Below, piece after piece: positions 10,720 to 19,863 of a stretch of 33,029 nt of DNA. The notes under the pieces were generated by a model that was not told where the DNA came from, made no database searches, and saw only the letters and a program-made list of their open reading frames with translations. Positions within the stretch are counted from its first letter, which is position 1, and each line of letters begins with the position of its first letter. The stretch covers positions 2,771,606 to 2,804,634 of the forward strand of contig BFEA01000017.1 in NCBI GenBank assembly GCA_003427395.1, written 5' to 3'. The stretch is from Chara braunii. Its lineage: Eukaryota; Streptophyta; Charophyceae; Charales; Characeae. The translations under genes were made by a program, and so were the position numbers.

Positions 10720-11640
10720 AGAGTAATCGACAGGTGGGCAAAGCACCTCAATGTGGACCGCTCCCTTTTGACGCCGATACCTTGGTTCCAAGGCCGAAAA
10801 GAAAACCTGTGAAGATCACATTCCCGACAGTGGCAGATAGCACATCGGTGTCTGCCACCTCCGAACTGGTTGATCGACCATACGAACCTGGGTCAGAAAG
10901 GTCGAGCCCTTTCCTGGTGTGCACGGTGCCTGCGGGCCTTCCCCCCACGAAGCACTGCAGAAACCATTGAGCACATCTTTATGCAATGCCTGACAGCACA
11001 ACTTGCGTGGCGATGGTGGGACAAAATTTGGAGAAAGATGGTCCCTGACACTCCATGGCCCTGGACCTGGAGGGCGGTACTGCTAGGATATTGGCCCCAG
11101 GCCCAGGAGTTATCCACTTTCACATAAAATATGTTTAATATGGGCAGAAGAGCGGTGCTCTGGGGGCTTTGGTGGAAATGTTGCCTCCTGGCCAGGGAGA
11201 ATATGCAGGTAGAGGGGCCTGAGGTAACGGAGCAGATCCAACAACAAATCCAGTTGGAGCTAATGAGAAAGTGGCAAGCCTAGCTGGACCTTTTTCGGAC
11301 TAACCAGGATATTAGGAAGGCAATCTCCTCCTTAAGGGGTGACTGGCTGGGGGTGGATGGAGGCGGATTAGTGGCGAAAGTTGAGTGGGGTGGTAATAGG
11401 GAGGACTAGTGGCGGGAGGAGTTGGCATAATGTAGGAACTACCGCCTAATCTTCAATGACTGGACGACCATTGAGCATTCCCTTCTGCTTCGCCCCTCAT
11501 CAGACTTCCCTGACCCTTCCCCGCCACACCTGCTTTCTCTGATTGAGGCGATAGACTGAAGGGCTAATGGCTGGCCTGCTTGGACACCCCCTAGATTGTC
11601 TGCATGTATGTGCATGGGTGTGCCTGAATCGCTTGCGTGT
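10720..11640 (+). pseudogene. LINE (non-LTR retrotransposon) C-terminus with RVT zinc finger, broken
   Basis: One frame across about 920 bp reads as the C-terminal end of a plant-type LINE reverse transcriptase. It runs in order: VIDRWAKHLNV, then WFQGRKENL, RQWQIAHRCLPP, SWCARC (CxxC), ETIEHIFMQC (HxxxxC), WRWWDKIWRK, and after a stop RRAVLWGLWWKCCLLAREN. The CxxC...HxxxxC spacing with a following Trp-rich helix is the zf-RVT signature. Six in-frame stops (10810 TGA, 11125 TAA, 11281 TAG, 11407 TAG, 11428 TAA, 11557 TGA) break it, yet I see no frameshift. The polymerase domain is not in the window: upstream is the unrelated 9630-10600 repeat. It is therefore a 5'-truncated, dead copy. Frame continuity beyond about 11560 is less certain. 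Confidence 0.75.
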
Positions 11641-11884
11641 TGGTACGTTTGACCCGGGAGGGCAGTGCCCTTGCTCAATCCTACCCTGCTTTGCTTTCCA
11701 ACATCTTGATGCCCTCCACTGGAGTATACCCCTTGTCATCTCACAATGACAGACGACAGAGCACCCCACACCTTCGGTGCCCCTTCGGGGGCCAGCGTGA
11801 CTCTGTTGCAATGTTCGCGCCACAAATAGTGGTCCTTTGCTTAGTCAGAAGCAGTCCACTCAGTTAATCCCCAGGGTTCTCCCC

Positions 11885-12017
11885 GGGCAATCAATGCTGG
11901 TGGAGTTAGGAGCCTCACAAACCCTTTCTATATTTTTATCTAAATTCCTTGTAAATGGGACGCTGGACCCGGTTTCCAGCAGGTGTTATTCCCCACCAAG
12001 AGACGGAGCCTCGGTTA
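11885..12017 (+). repeat. CTGG-box repeat, plus copy
   Basis: ATGGGACGCTGGACCCGG followed by TTTCCAGCAGG and TGTTATTCCCCACCAAGAGA (11955-12000) matches three minus-strand copies at 12520-12580, 12611-12664 and 15721-15777. In each, CAGCA(C/G)G is followed by a T/G-start block, which looks like an element boundary. Confidence 0.55.
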
Positions 12018-12169
12018 AACCACCAGTACTTGCTAGAGTCGTGCCCGTCAATGCGCCACGATTTTAGTGAACATACGGGCTACTGCAAGAGTGCCCAAAT
12101 TCATCCGACTAGAAACGTTCCTACTCTATTTTTTTCCGCGGCCGATAGCTGGGCGAAGTACTGGTGGTT
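12018..12169. mobile_element. Short element with 14-bp inverted ends (MITE-like)
   Basis: AACCACCAGTACTT at 12018-12031 is matched by its exact reverse complement AAGTACTGGTGGTT at 12156-12169, giving a 152-bp unit without coding potential. A related arm recurs at 12819-12846 (AAACACCAGTACTTGGCCCA). The flanks show no clear target-site duplication, so this may instead be two opposed copies of one repeat end. Confidence 0.4.
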
Positions 12170-12208
12170 CCAAAAAAAATAAAAAATTTATAAGAGGTAA
12201 AGCCGATC

Positions 12209-12373
12209 TTTTTTTTTTTTTCCCAAAAGAGCGATGGCCTTGAGATATCACCAGTGAACGGACTGGCCCAAGGTAAATTCAAAATGTTTTTAATTTGGTC
12301 ATCTGACTGTAACTGGATTCGAACTTGGGTTTGTACTTCAACAGTTCGTGGTTGTACCAGCTGAGCTAGGCCT
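12209..12373 (-). mobile_element. tRNA-derived SINE
   Basis: On the minus strand a tRNA-like head carries a Pol III A box TAGCTCAGCTGGTA (12367-12354) and a B box GTTCGAATCC (12324-12315). It is followed by about 90 bp of unrelated body and a 13-base poly(A) tail (plus-strand T-run 12209-12221). The flanks form a target-site duplication: AAGCCGATCT at 12200-12209 and AAGCTGATCT at 12374-12383 (9 of 10). The anticodon region reads CTGTTGA, formally GTT, but the tRNA stems do not pair well, so it is a SINE head and not a tRNA gene. Confidence 0.75.
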
Positions 12374-12469
12374 AAGCTGATCTATGTAGGCAACCAATGA
12401 TCCATTGGCCTCGTATAAAGAGCTGCCTAATTTATTGATTTATTCTTTTTTCTTTTTTCAAGAAACATC

Positions 12470-12850
12470 CGCGTGGGACAGCTTGAGGTGCTGCTAGGAG
12501 CAGTCGCCTCAAGCTTTCCCGGGGTGGCTCCATCTATTGGTGGGGAGCAACACCTGCTGAGAAGCGTGTCCGATGTCCCCTGCTTTTTTTTTTTTCTTCT
12601 AAACAAACACTCCAATCTATTCGTGCGGAGCAGCACGTGCTGGGAACCGGGCCCAGCGTCCCATATCGACTTGTACATATTATTTGAGATCCTTTGAGAT
12701 ATCCGGGCCATAACCCAGCTTCGGCTGAGAACAGTCTGAGAACAGTCTGAGAACATGATGTGATTCAGAAAACATGAAAGGAGTCATGAATATCTCATGA
12801 CCTATTAAGGAACTATTAAAACACCAGTACTTGGCCCAACTATCGAATCT
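12470..12850 (-). repeat. CTGG-box repeat cluster, minus copies
   Basis: Two copies of the box seen at 11955 lie in opposite orientation at 12520-12580 (diverged) and 12611-12664 (GTGCTGGGAACCGGGCCCAG), separated by a poly(T) tract. The second is followed by TTTGAGATATCCGGGCCATA and CCCAGCTTCGGCTGAGAACA, which recurs at about 15820-15850 in altered form. A short AACAGTCTGAG duplication lies near 12735. Confidence 0.55.
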
Positions 12851-12996
12851 GAGCCTTGGCCGATCGGTATGCCAAGCCGTGTCGTGGCTCGGACTACCGG
12901 GCGCTGCCTTCCCAGACCTGTGCGCAAAGAGGGGGGACCAAAAATAAGAGAAAATGAACTAAAAACCATTTTTTTTTTTAAGTTCTTTTTTTTTTT

Positions 12997-13062
12997 TCAA
13001 AGTTCTTCTCATCATTCCCTCACGGTACTTCTTCGCTATGGGTCCCTCGCATGTACTTTCTG
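12997..13062 (-). pseudogene. 28S rRNA pseudogene fragment, antisense
   Basis: TCAAAGTTCTTCTCATCATT, then CCCTCACGGTACTTCTTCGC and TATGGGTCCCTCGCATGTAC, follow antisense 28S (AAAGTGCTTTTCATCTTTCC, CTCGCGGTACTTGTTCGC, TATCGGTCTCTCGCCCGTA) with about ten substitutions over 65 bases. This region of 28S lies nearer the rRNA 5' end than the pieces at 4400-5290, 8 kb away. Confidence 0.8.
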
Positions 13063-13155
13063 ACAAAACTAACCCAAAAAGGAAAACGAAAAAAAAATAA
13101 AAAAATAAAAAAAAATCACAATAAAACAAACCGTTCAACTTTTGTTGCATACCGT

Positions 13156-13162
<7 letters not shown>

Positions 13163-13215
<53 letters not shown>
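13163..13215 (+). repeat. (AG)n microsatellite
   Basis: An uninterrupted AG run of about 26 units. It makes the Arg/Glu and Ser/Leu dipeptide frames seen on both strands, which are not genes. Confidence 0.97.
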
Positions 13216-13218
<3 letters not shown>

Positions 13219-13225
13219 CATATCG

Positions 13226-13263
13226 GGAACGCATCTTCCCGCGAAAGCAGGAAGATTCGTTCC
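13226..13263. other. 14-bp hairpin between two GA tracts
   Basis: GGAACGCATCTTCC (13226-13239) and GGAAGATTCGTTCC (13250-13263) pair over 13 of 14 positions with a 10-nt loop. It lies midway in the 75-bp spacer between the two GA runs. It could be a fold-back or a by-product of repeat turnover. Confidence 0.55.
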
Positions 13264-13288
13264 TTTTTTGCACTTGGCAAGGCGCACG

Positions 13289-13291
<3 letters not shown>

Positions 13292-13347
<56 letters not shown>
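13292..13347 (+). repeat. (GA)n microsatellite
   Basis: A second, equally pure GA run of about 28 units. Confidence 0.97.
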
Positions 13348-13350
<3 letters not shown>

Positions 13351-13552
13351 AGGAAAAACAAAAAGTGAAAAGAGAGAAAAACAAATAAGTATGTGGGCAA
13401 GCAAGTTTTGACACCACCATCTTTGCCGATTTTTCATTTTTATTCGCCTAAACAAAATGACTTCAAAATTATGAGGGGGATACCTTACATCACAAAGAGC
13501 TCATAAAAACAACTTCAGAAAAAAAAAATAATATTTAGGTATCAAAATATTT

Positions 13553-13650
13553 TTTTCGGGGTCCGAACCCCTTCAGGTTCGAGCCACGTACGGGGACCCG
13601 AACGCCCGAACGTTCGGGGGTCAGCTTAGGGGCCTCCGTACGTTCGATCC
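13553..13650. repeat. GC-rich palindromic patch
   Basis: It contains CCCGAACGTTCGGGG, a near-perfect palindrome, plus GGGGTCCGAACCCC and ACGTACGGGGACCCGAAC words. The patch stands out in an AT-rich surrounding. No protein or RNA gene is evident. Confidence 0.6.
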
Positions 13651-13660
13651 GACAATCCAG

Positions 13661-13731
13661 ACTATTATATTATTATTATTATTATTACTATTATTATTGT
13701 TATTATTATTACTATTATTATTATTATTATT
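13661..13731 (+). repeat. (ATT)n microsatellite
   Basis: An imperfect ATT run with occasional ACT and GTT units. Confidence 0.95.
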
Positions 13732-13789
13732 TGTTGATTCATTCCTATACCATTTGTTCTGATGTGATTTTCAGCACAATCATACATGT

Positions 13790-15748
13790 GCATATAAACC
13801 CCGTGCCTGGTAAGAGCCATGATCGCCTTCGTGCATGCTGGTCTAGAGCAAGTCCAAGTTCAGGCAGGGTCATCTAGACGGGAGGACAGAAAGGATGCAA
13901 TGAAAAGGTAGAGAGAAAAACAGAAGGGGAGAAGGCGGAAAAGTGAATGAAGGTAATAATAAGAAGAAAGAATAAAGGAGATGAGAAAGAAAAATAAAGA
14001 CATGAAACGAGAAAGGACTTCGCATGTTTTCTCATTCTCATCCTGTAAACCCTTGTTTGTATTGCCCTCAACTGCTTTGTACCTAATGAATGTATGGATA
14101 TAGAATAGTGGTTCAAAACGGGTAATACGATAAGACTCATGTGTGAGGAACATCCTATTACTCGTCTATACATACATACATACGTATCTAAGATTGTAAG
14201 GTTGATAAAACAGAAGTGGGGTACCCTTGTGTAGATAATCCCATGGTCTGTCTGAGTGTAAACCAAAAACAAGTGGTAGGATACTCATGTGTGAGTCATC
14301 CTACAACTTTATCGAATCGATACAGAATAGTAAGTATGAGATGAAGGCTCCAGTTATGGTCTTCTTACGACATACTTACATTTGATCGGACTATATTAAA
14401 GTCCTCTGTTAGAATTGAAGTTCATATTGTTGAACTTCATGTAAGGTTATGTCGATAGCGAGGGAGGTGTTGAGACCTTGTGGACCTGTGTGTGATTGCA
14501 GGTCACCTCAACTATCAAGAGGACTCATTACGAGTCTATGCAAGACTGCATGTTGTTGGCTTGTGGTAACAAGTTGGTACGCCAACTCAACCCTCACTCA
14601 TCCATGACACCCACACTTTGCATCAACCTTTGCACTAAATGACATTTCTGATTTCGAGTCAGTGTCTGAAGGGTCTGTCTTTGCACAAAAGAGGTCCTTA
14701 AATCACGGAGTCGAAAAAGGAATGTCTGGCAGAGGGGTTTGGAAACACAAGTGTAATGTGTGTGAAAGTGAATGCATTGTTAACTCTGTTAGGATTGTGA
14801 AATGTTTTTGTTTTGTCTGTCATTCACTCAACTCGCATTGCAGAACTTATGCTTACTTGAACCTGGACTCAGACACTTCTTCGATGCTTAACCTTTGAAT
14901 ATTTGGTTTGGTTATTCAGACTTCACGCTTTCCTGATGATAAGTAGATTATGATAATTAGCAAAGACTGAGAGCCTTATTTATGTCATTTCTTTGAAAGG
15001 TCACAAGTCTATCTTTTATTTATGATGCATGTTTGAGAGGTCATGAGCCTACCTTTATTTTGATGCACCTTTGAAAGGTCATGAGTCTACGTTTGTTTGT
15101 GATGTTTGTTTGAAAGGTCAAGAGCCTATTGATTGTTTCTTTTGCAACAACCAAAACTCTGTTCATTCTGATGTTTGTCTTTGCGTTTGTGTAAAAAATG
15201 TAAAAGACATCTCATTTTGCCCTTAAGTCTCAACCTTGGAACTATATTCTTTATGTGTGTATCGATTCGGAAGAATTTATATAGCATATATAATTTACGG
15301 GTTAAGTTCAGATAGAATATGATATAGCATGCGCGAAAGATTGTCATTCAAGTCGACCCGAATAGTAAGTCGGTCCGGGAGATCAGTGCTCCGATGCCCG
15401 ACACGTAAACGGATCAGTCTTAGGCATTCAACCTCGTGTATACCTATGCTACGGTGATCGAGCAAACACCCTCGACCGACTTACCTCTGCAATTGCAAGT
15501 AAAATCTTTCGTACGTGAGTCGGTAGCTCAGCAAGGATACACCTACCTAAGGGTGGTGACAACCCCTTGTGTAGAGGTGAGTTGTACCTCGCGGAGCTCT
15601 GTCGTGTCGCAGGGAGCTGCGAGAGGTATAGATGACACGCACGGTCGGAGTGGTATTTTCATTGACTCAAAACAATACCTTAATCCTTAGTGACACAACA
15701 GTGAGGTCCTACGCTCGCCGCAGGGTGTGGGACCGTTGTTGCCCGACA
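13790..15748 (-). mobile_element. Inverted, diverged relative of the large direct repeat
   Basis: Read on the minus strand from 15748, it begins TGTCGGGCAACAACGGTCCC and follows the first 400 bp of the direct repeats: ACCTCAC..GT..TGTCAC, CACCACTCCGACCGTGC, TACCTCTC, GCTGAGCTACCG, TAGAGGTAAGTCGG, GTGTTTGCTCGATC and ACTGATCCG. About 1.45-1.6 kb from this start it has the ACTCACACATGAGT motif twice (14283-14296 and 14135-14147), at the same distance as in the direct copies. The middle section cannot be aligned by eye, and the lower boundary is a guess. Confidence 0.6.
14991..15130 (+). repeat. 39-bp tandem repeat, four units
   Basis: CTTTGAAAGGTCATGAGCCT-like units start at 14991, 15031, 15069 and 15108 (steps of 40, 38 and 39), each followed by an A/T-rich ..TTTATTTTGATG stretch. 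It lies inside the inverted repeat relative. Confidence 0.85.
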
Positions 15749-15860
15749 ACGTGCTGGGAGTTGGGCCCAGGATCCCATTCAAGAACATATTAAGAAACAT
15801 CTGCAAGACAATTTGAGATACCGAAGCCATTACCCGTCTTCGGCTATGAATGATAGTTTT
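15721..15860 (-). repeat. CTGG-box repeat abutting the inverted element start
   Basis: ACGTGCTGGGAGTTGGGCCC then AGGATCCCATTCAAGAACAT, and later TTTGAGATACCGAAGCCATT with CCCGTCTTCGGCT, match the cluster at 12611-12720. On the minus strand the box ends with CAGCACG directly before TTGTCGGGC, the start of the inverted element. Confidence 0.55.
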
Positions 15861-16129
15861 ACACTTCAAACAGCAAGAGGTTGTGAAAAGACTACAAATC
15901 TACTGAAGAAAGTTTGGATTCTATGAGCCTATTTGATAGAGATTGCATAGTCTATTCTACAACCTACTCATCAAATACACAAAACTCAGAAAAACTATGA
16001 GAAACCACTACAATTTTTGAACCATGCGAGTTTCCAAACCGAAAACAACCTACCTTGGTGCCTTTCAGCAACCCAACCTTAACCTACCTTAACCCCTGTA
16101 TCCCAGTACTCAATCTCAACAAAGCCCTT

Positions 16130-16340
16130 TACCCCCAACTGCTAGGTTACAAAGTGGCACGACCCACCCCGGAACAATCCCCCACCTGCTAGGCTACAGG
16201 GCGAAGCGACCCGCCCCGGCTCCGCCCAGCGTAGACAAAGTACCAGCTTACCAATAGACACTAGAGTGTCTTCCTCCCTAATAACTCCCCAGATCTCTCT
16301 ACCAGGTCCCATGCCCCCGTACAACTCGAGTTACAGGGCA
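16130..16340 (-). repeat. Inverted copy of the 9.6-10.6 kb repeat
   Basis: The reverse complement reads GGACCTGGTAGAGAGATCTG, then GGGCGGAGCCGGGGCGGGTC, TTCGCCCTGTAGCCTAGCAG and GTGGGGGATTG, matching the unit halves at 9740-9860. Its end lies within a few bases of the start of the first large direct repeat, so the large element may have inserted next to or into it. Confidence 0.65.
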
Positions 16341-18454
16341 GCGCTGTCGCGCGCGGCGGTCCCGCACCCCACTGGGAGCGCTGAACCTCACGGTCGTGTC
16401 ACGCAAGATATATTCTTGAGGAAGAACCAGTCACCACTCCGATCGTGCGCGCGTGCTATACCTCTCACGACACCCCACGACTGGTCGGGGAGCCGCGAGG
16501 TACAACTTACCTCTACCCGAGGGGCTGTCACCACCCTCAAGTAGGTGTATCCCTGCTGAGCTACCGGCCTTCATGCAAAGGCTTTTACGTTCCCTTGTAG
16601 AGGTAGGTCGGCCAAGGGCGTTTGCTCGATCGATGTAGCAAAAAACGGGGTACACGTGGTAAAACGCCTAGAACTGACCTGTTAGATATTCAAGTCGAAC
16701 TTTTAATAAAGCAGTCTATTTTCGCTACTGCGTAATGTATTATTCTTTCGACGAACATCAACCAAATGTTCTTTCTACCAAAGAGCGTCCTAACTTTCTT
16801 AACAGGTTAGGACTTAACTGAACATCATAATAGTTAAGTTGGACATATGATGAATATGGAAGTATTACCGCCGAGAACCCTTCCCACTTTCAAAAGTGTT
16901 GTGTGTTCGAAACTCTTCAACAGACCAGGTTCAGTTCAATCCAAAGTCACGCACAAACCAGACCTGCATAGAATAATGCAAAGACAGTTCACATGCCATG
17001 CACTAACGGAGTCAACCATCAACCATTGACCATGTCCCTCACTTCCGAAAACCGTGTATGGCAGCCTTGTCTTTCCTGAGACGTAAGCCCAACCCCCTCA
17101 CATTTCTTCAAAGGATCCTTGAGGGTGACCATGACCATTTAGGCAATGACCACAGGTGACAGTTTTACTGACCACAGGGTTTGACTTTAGAGGTGGGTAT
17201 CAAGTCAAAGGGGGAAAGTTGAATCGGTAAAAACCGACCTGTTATCGAGAGATAACATAAAATTTGGGTCCTTTCTGTAGAACCTCTTCCTTGAAATGCA
17301 ATAGATGAACAGAGACCTGCACACACACAGATGAACAAATATTCAACACCCCCACTTGATTCCCACATATTGACATCTAAGGGTCAAACCCTTAGACATG
17401 GGTAGTGAACTCTGGGATCGACGCCTCAAGTCTAATCCATAGTCTCACTCTTACACCCCTACCCTAAGCCGCCTGTCACTCTCTCCTTTCTCTCAAGGAG
17501 TCTCATACCTGTGTCCTAAATCGTCTTAAGGAAACTCATATTTCCCCTACTCTCGGTCCTTGCAATTTCTCTCTTGGAGATAAGCGCACCGTTTTGGCGC
17601 GTATGTAGTCGAGACATAACTCTTTCATCGTTGTGGCCTTCCATCCGAAAACCATGGACAACTATGGACTACGCAGTGGTTCTTAAGCTTCTTTCTCCCG
17701 CGGTCCTAATATATTTCCTTGTTCCTTTTCAGGATACGTGAAGACCTTGCTCCAACATGAGTATTGTTCATTCCTTTCTCTTCAATTTGTCCTGACATAC
17801 TCAAGTAGTAGATCGATTCAGAAATGAATCTTCTGCTACTTAGTAGCAAGATAGCTCACACATGAGCATCCTTCCTACAACAAATAGTCGAGGCTCCTAC
17901 AGAAGCACCCTACTACTTGTTTTAGGTATCATTCTGAAGGATCTTGATGTCAGCCCTTTCTCAGAGCTTCATCACGGTTTTCGTGAATAATAGGCGACCC
18001 GCATAAGAGCCTTTTATTATCACGTGACAAGGTCCACTTCATGAGAGCATTAGGATAATCCTGATAAGGGTATCTTGTTGCCCTTCGGAAGCTGACCGTC
18101 CTGACACCGGGTTAGTTTGGACAGAAGACGAGTGTTTAGGGTATTCCTACAGGAGTACCCTCTTAGCGAGTTAGTACAGAATCAAGTAGGTAATAGACAA
18201 ACCCCAACGGAGGCCCCTCTACTAATTTCCTTGGGTAATGAGTAGTCCAACCGTTAAACAAGTAATAGGGTGACTCCTACAGAAGCCTCCCCTCTACCGG
18301 TTTGGTGGTCGGACTATGAGAGAGCAAATAAGCTGGGAAAGGATGAGTAGGAATGTGACTTCCTACTCTTTGCAGATTGTTAGTCATCCTTAAACTCAAG
18401 CTCGTAAATAGCACGACCGTCCCTGGAGCCTTCCTTATTATTTTTAAGAGTCAG

Positions 18455-19150
18455 ACCCCTCTTTCCGTCACGACGACAGTCGCTCCGGTAGATGGTAAGG
18501 TAACTCACACATGAGTACCTAGTTTACTTTATAAGTTGATGTTAGACATCCTTTTCCGTCACGACAACAACCGATCGGGTAAGGCAGTGAGGCAACCCAC
18601 ACATGAGTGCGTAAGTTAACTCATAGTCAGTGTCAGAACCCTCCTCCCGTCACGAGGACAACCGATCTGGTAGAGAGTACTAATTTTAGTTCATAAGTAT
18701 TTTGCTTGTACCCTCGTCCCATCACGACGACATCTGATCCGGTAGGGTGTACTTAGATTAGTTTGTAAGTTTATTGTCAGATACCCCCTTCCCGACACGA
18801 CGACATTCGTTACGGTAGAGAGTACTTACTTCAGTTTATAAGTTATTGTCAGATACCCCCTTCCCGTCACGACGACAATCGTTACGGTAGAGAGTGCCTA
18901 CTTTAGTTTATAAGTCATTGTTAGTACGCTCCTCCCATCACGACGACAGTCGATCTGGTAGAGAGTGCCGAATCGAGTTCATAAGTTATAGTCAGATACC
19001 CCCTTCTCGTCACGACGACAGCCGTTACGGTCGAGGATACCCGATTTAGTACATAAGCTATTGTTAGTACCCCTTTTTCCATCACGACGACAACCGATCT
19101 GGTAAGGAGTATTTGAATTAGTTCATAAGTGTTTGTTTTGTACCCTCGTC
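18455..19150 (+). repeat. 72-bp tandem array in copy 1, nine units
   Basis: The core CCCGTCACGACGACAGCCG, then ATCTGGTAGAGAGTACTTA and TTTAGTTCATAAGTTATTG, recurs with its CGACGAC word near 18471, 18561, 18653, 18725, 18798, 18870, 18941, 19013 and 19085. The first two steps are 90-92 bp because those units carry an extra AACTCACACATGAGTACC; the rest are 71-73 bp. Confidence 0.93.
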
Positions 19151-19275
19151 TGTTGACCTTAGTCCTGAAGAAACATAAAATGGTATATCACAAGTCATGC
19201 AGGCAGTCCTAATAGAAAGGCATAGCCTGTAGGGGTATATGGAAAATGGTAAGGTGATGCGTACCTCATAGTTCC

Positions 19276-19307
19276 CTGCCTCCAGAGATCCTCCTGAACT
19301 CCGGCAG
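19276..19307 (+). promoter_or_regulatory. Conserved hairpin box, copy 1
   Basis: Outer stem CTGCC/GGCAG and inner stem GAGATC/GAACTC around loop CTCCT. One inner pair is lost here (A opposite A) compared with the copy at 31794. It is followed by GAGCTCCCGCAATCG. Confidence 0.7.
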
Positions 19308-19583
19308 AGCTCCCGCAATCGCCCTGTTTACTTGGTCACACCTAGTCATTGTTATTACTTGTCCGATCCTTAAGGTCAACAAAAGTCAAAGTCGTCTGAA
19401 TGGAAACACATCAATCATAGTTGAAGAGACAGGTGTCTTGAGAGAATCAAACAATGATAAGAATGGAGGAGGATGGAGGGGGTAGGCACTGTCACACAAT
19501 GACAATGTCTCTCTCCTTTTCGTCGCCCCATATTCTGTGTCTTTCCGGCCGTTGTTTTGTCATACAAATAATAATATTATCTA

Positions 19584-19660
19584 GGAAAATAAATAAATAA
19601 ATAAATAAATTAATAATAAGGGTTAAATATAATAATAATAATAATAATAATAATAAAGAT
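19584..19660 (+). repeat. AAAT and AAT microsatellites
   Basis: An (AAAT)n run at about 19587-19612 followed by an (AAT)n run at about 19629-19656. Both also occur in copy 2 with different lengths. Confidence 0.95.
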
Positions 19661-19863
19661 AGCAATTATAACAAGATCAGAAATAATAACATTAATAGTG
19701 ACTACATTTCGTCAAAGTTTTCAGATGACTTTGCAAAGAGCAAGGGATCAGAAAAAGGAAAGCATTTACTCGATGTCTTATATGCCAAAACTTTTCCCTA
19801 TATCTCACTTCCCCCTCTCATTTACTTTCGCCACACAGCCTTGGGCACATCAACCCGGTTGCT

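Noticed and set aside
12300-12373. Functional tRNA-Asn (apparent GTT anticodon) on the minus strand
   Set aside because: Anticodon, T and acceptor stems do not pair, and the poly(A) tail plus target duplication mark a SINE.
12959-13455. Frames of 89-153 codons with Ser-Leu or Arg-Glu dipeptide runs
   Set aside because: Produced by the two GA microsatellites on both strands.
16847-17029. 60-codon frame present at the same place in both large repeats (also 28905-29087), and the 67-codon minus frames at 17165 and 29223
   Set aside because: About 9 of 60 residues differ while the DNA differs by only several per cent, which suggests no protein-level constraint.
18455-19150. CRISPR-like regular array
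   Set aside because: Whole 72-bp units are repeated without distinct repeat and spacer parts, and the context is eukaryotic; it is an ordinary tandem repeat.
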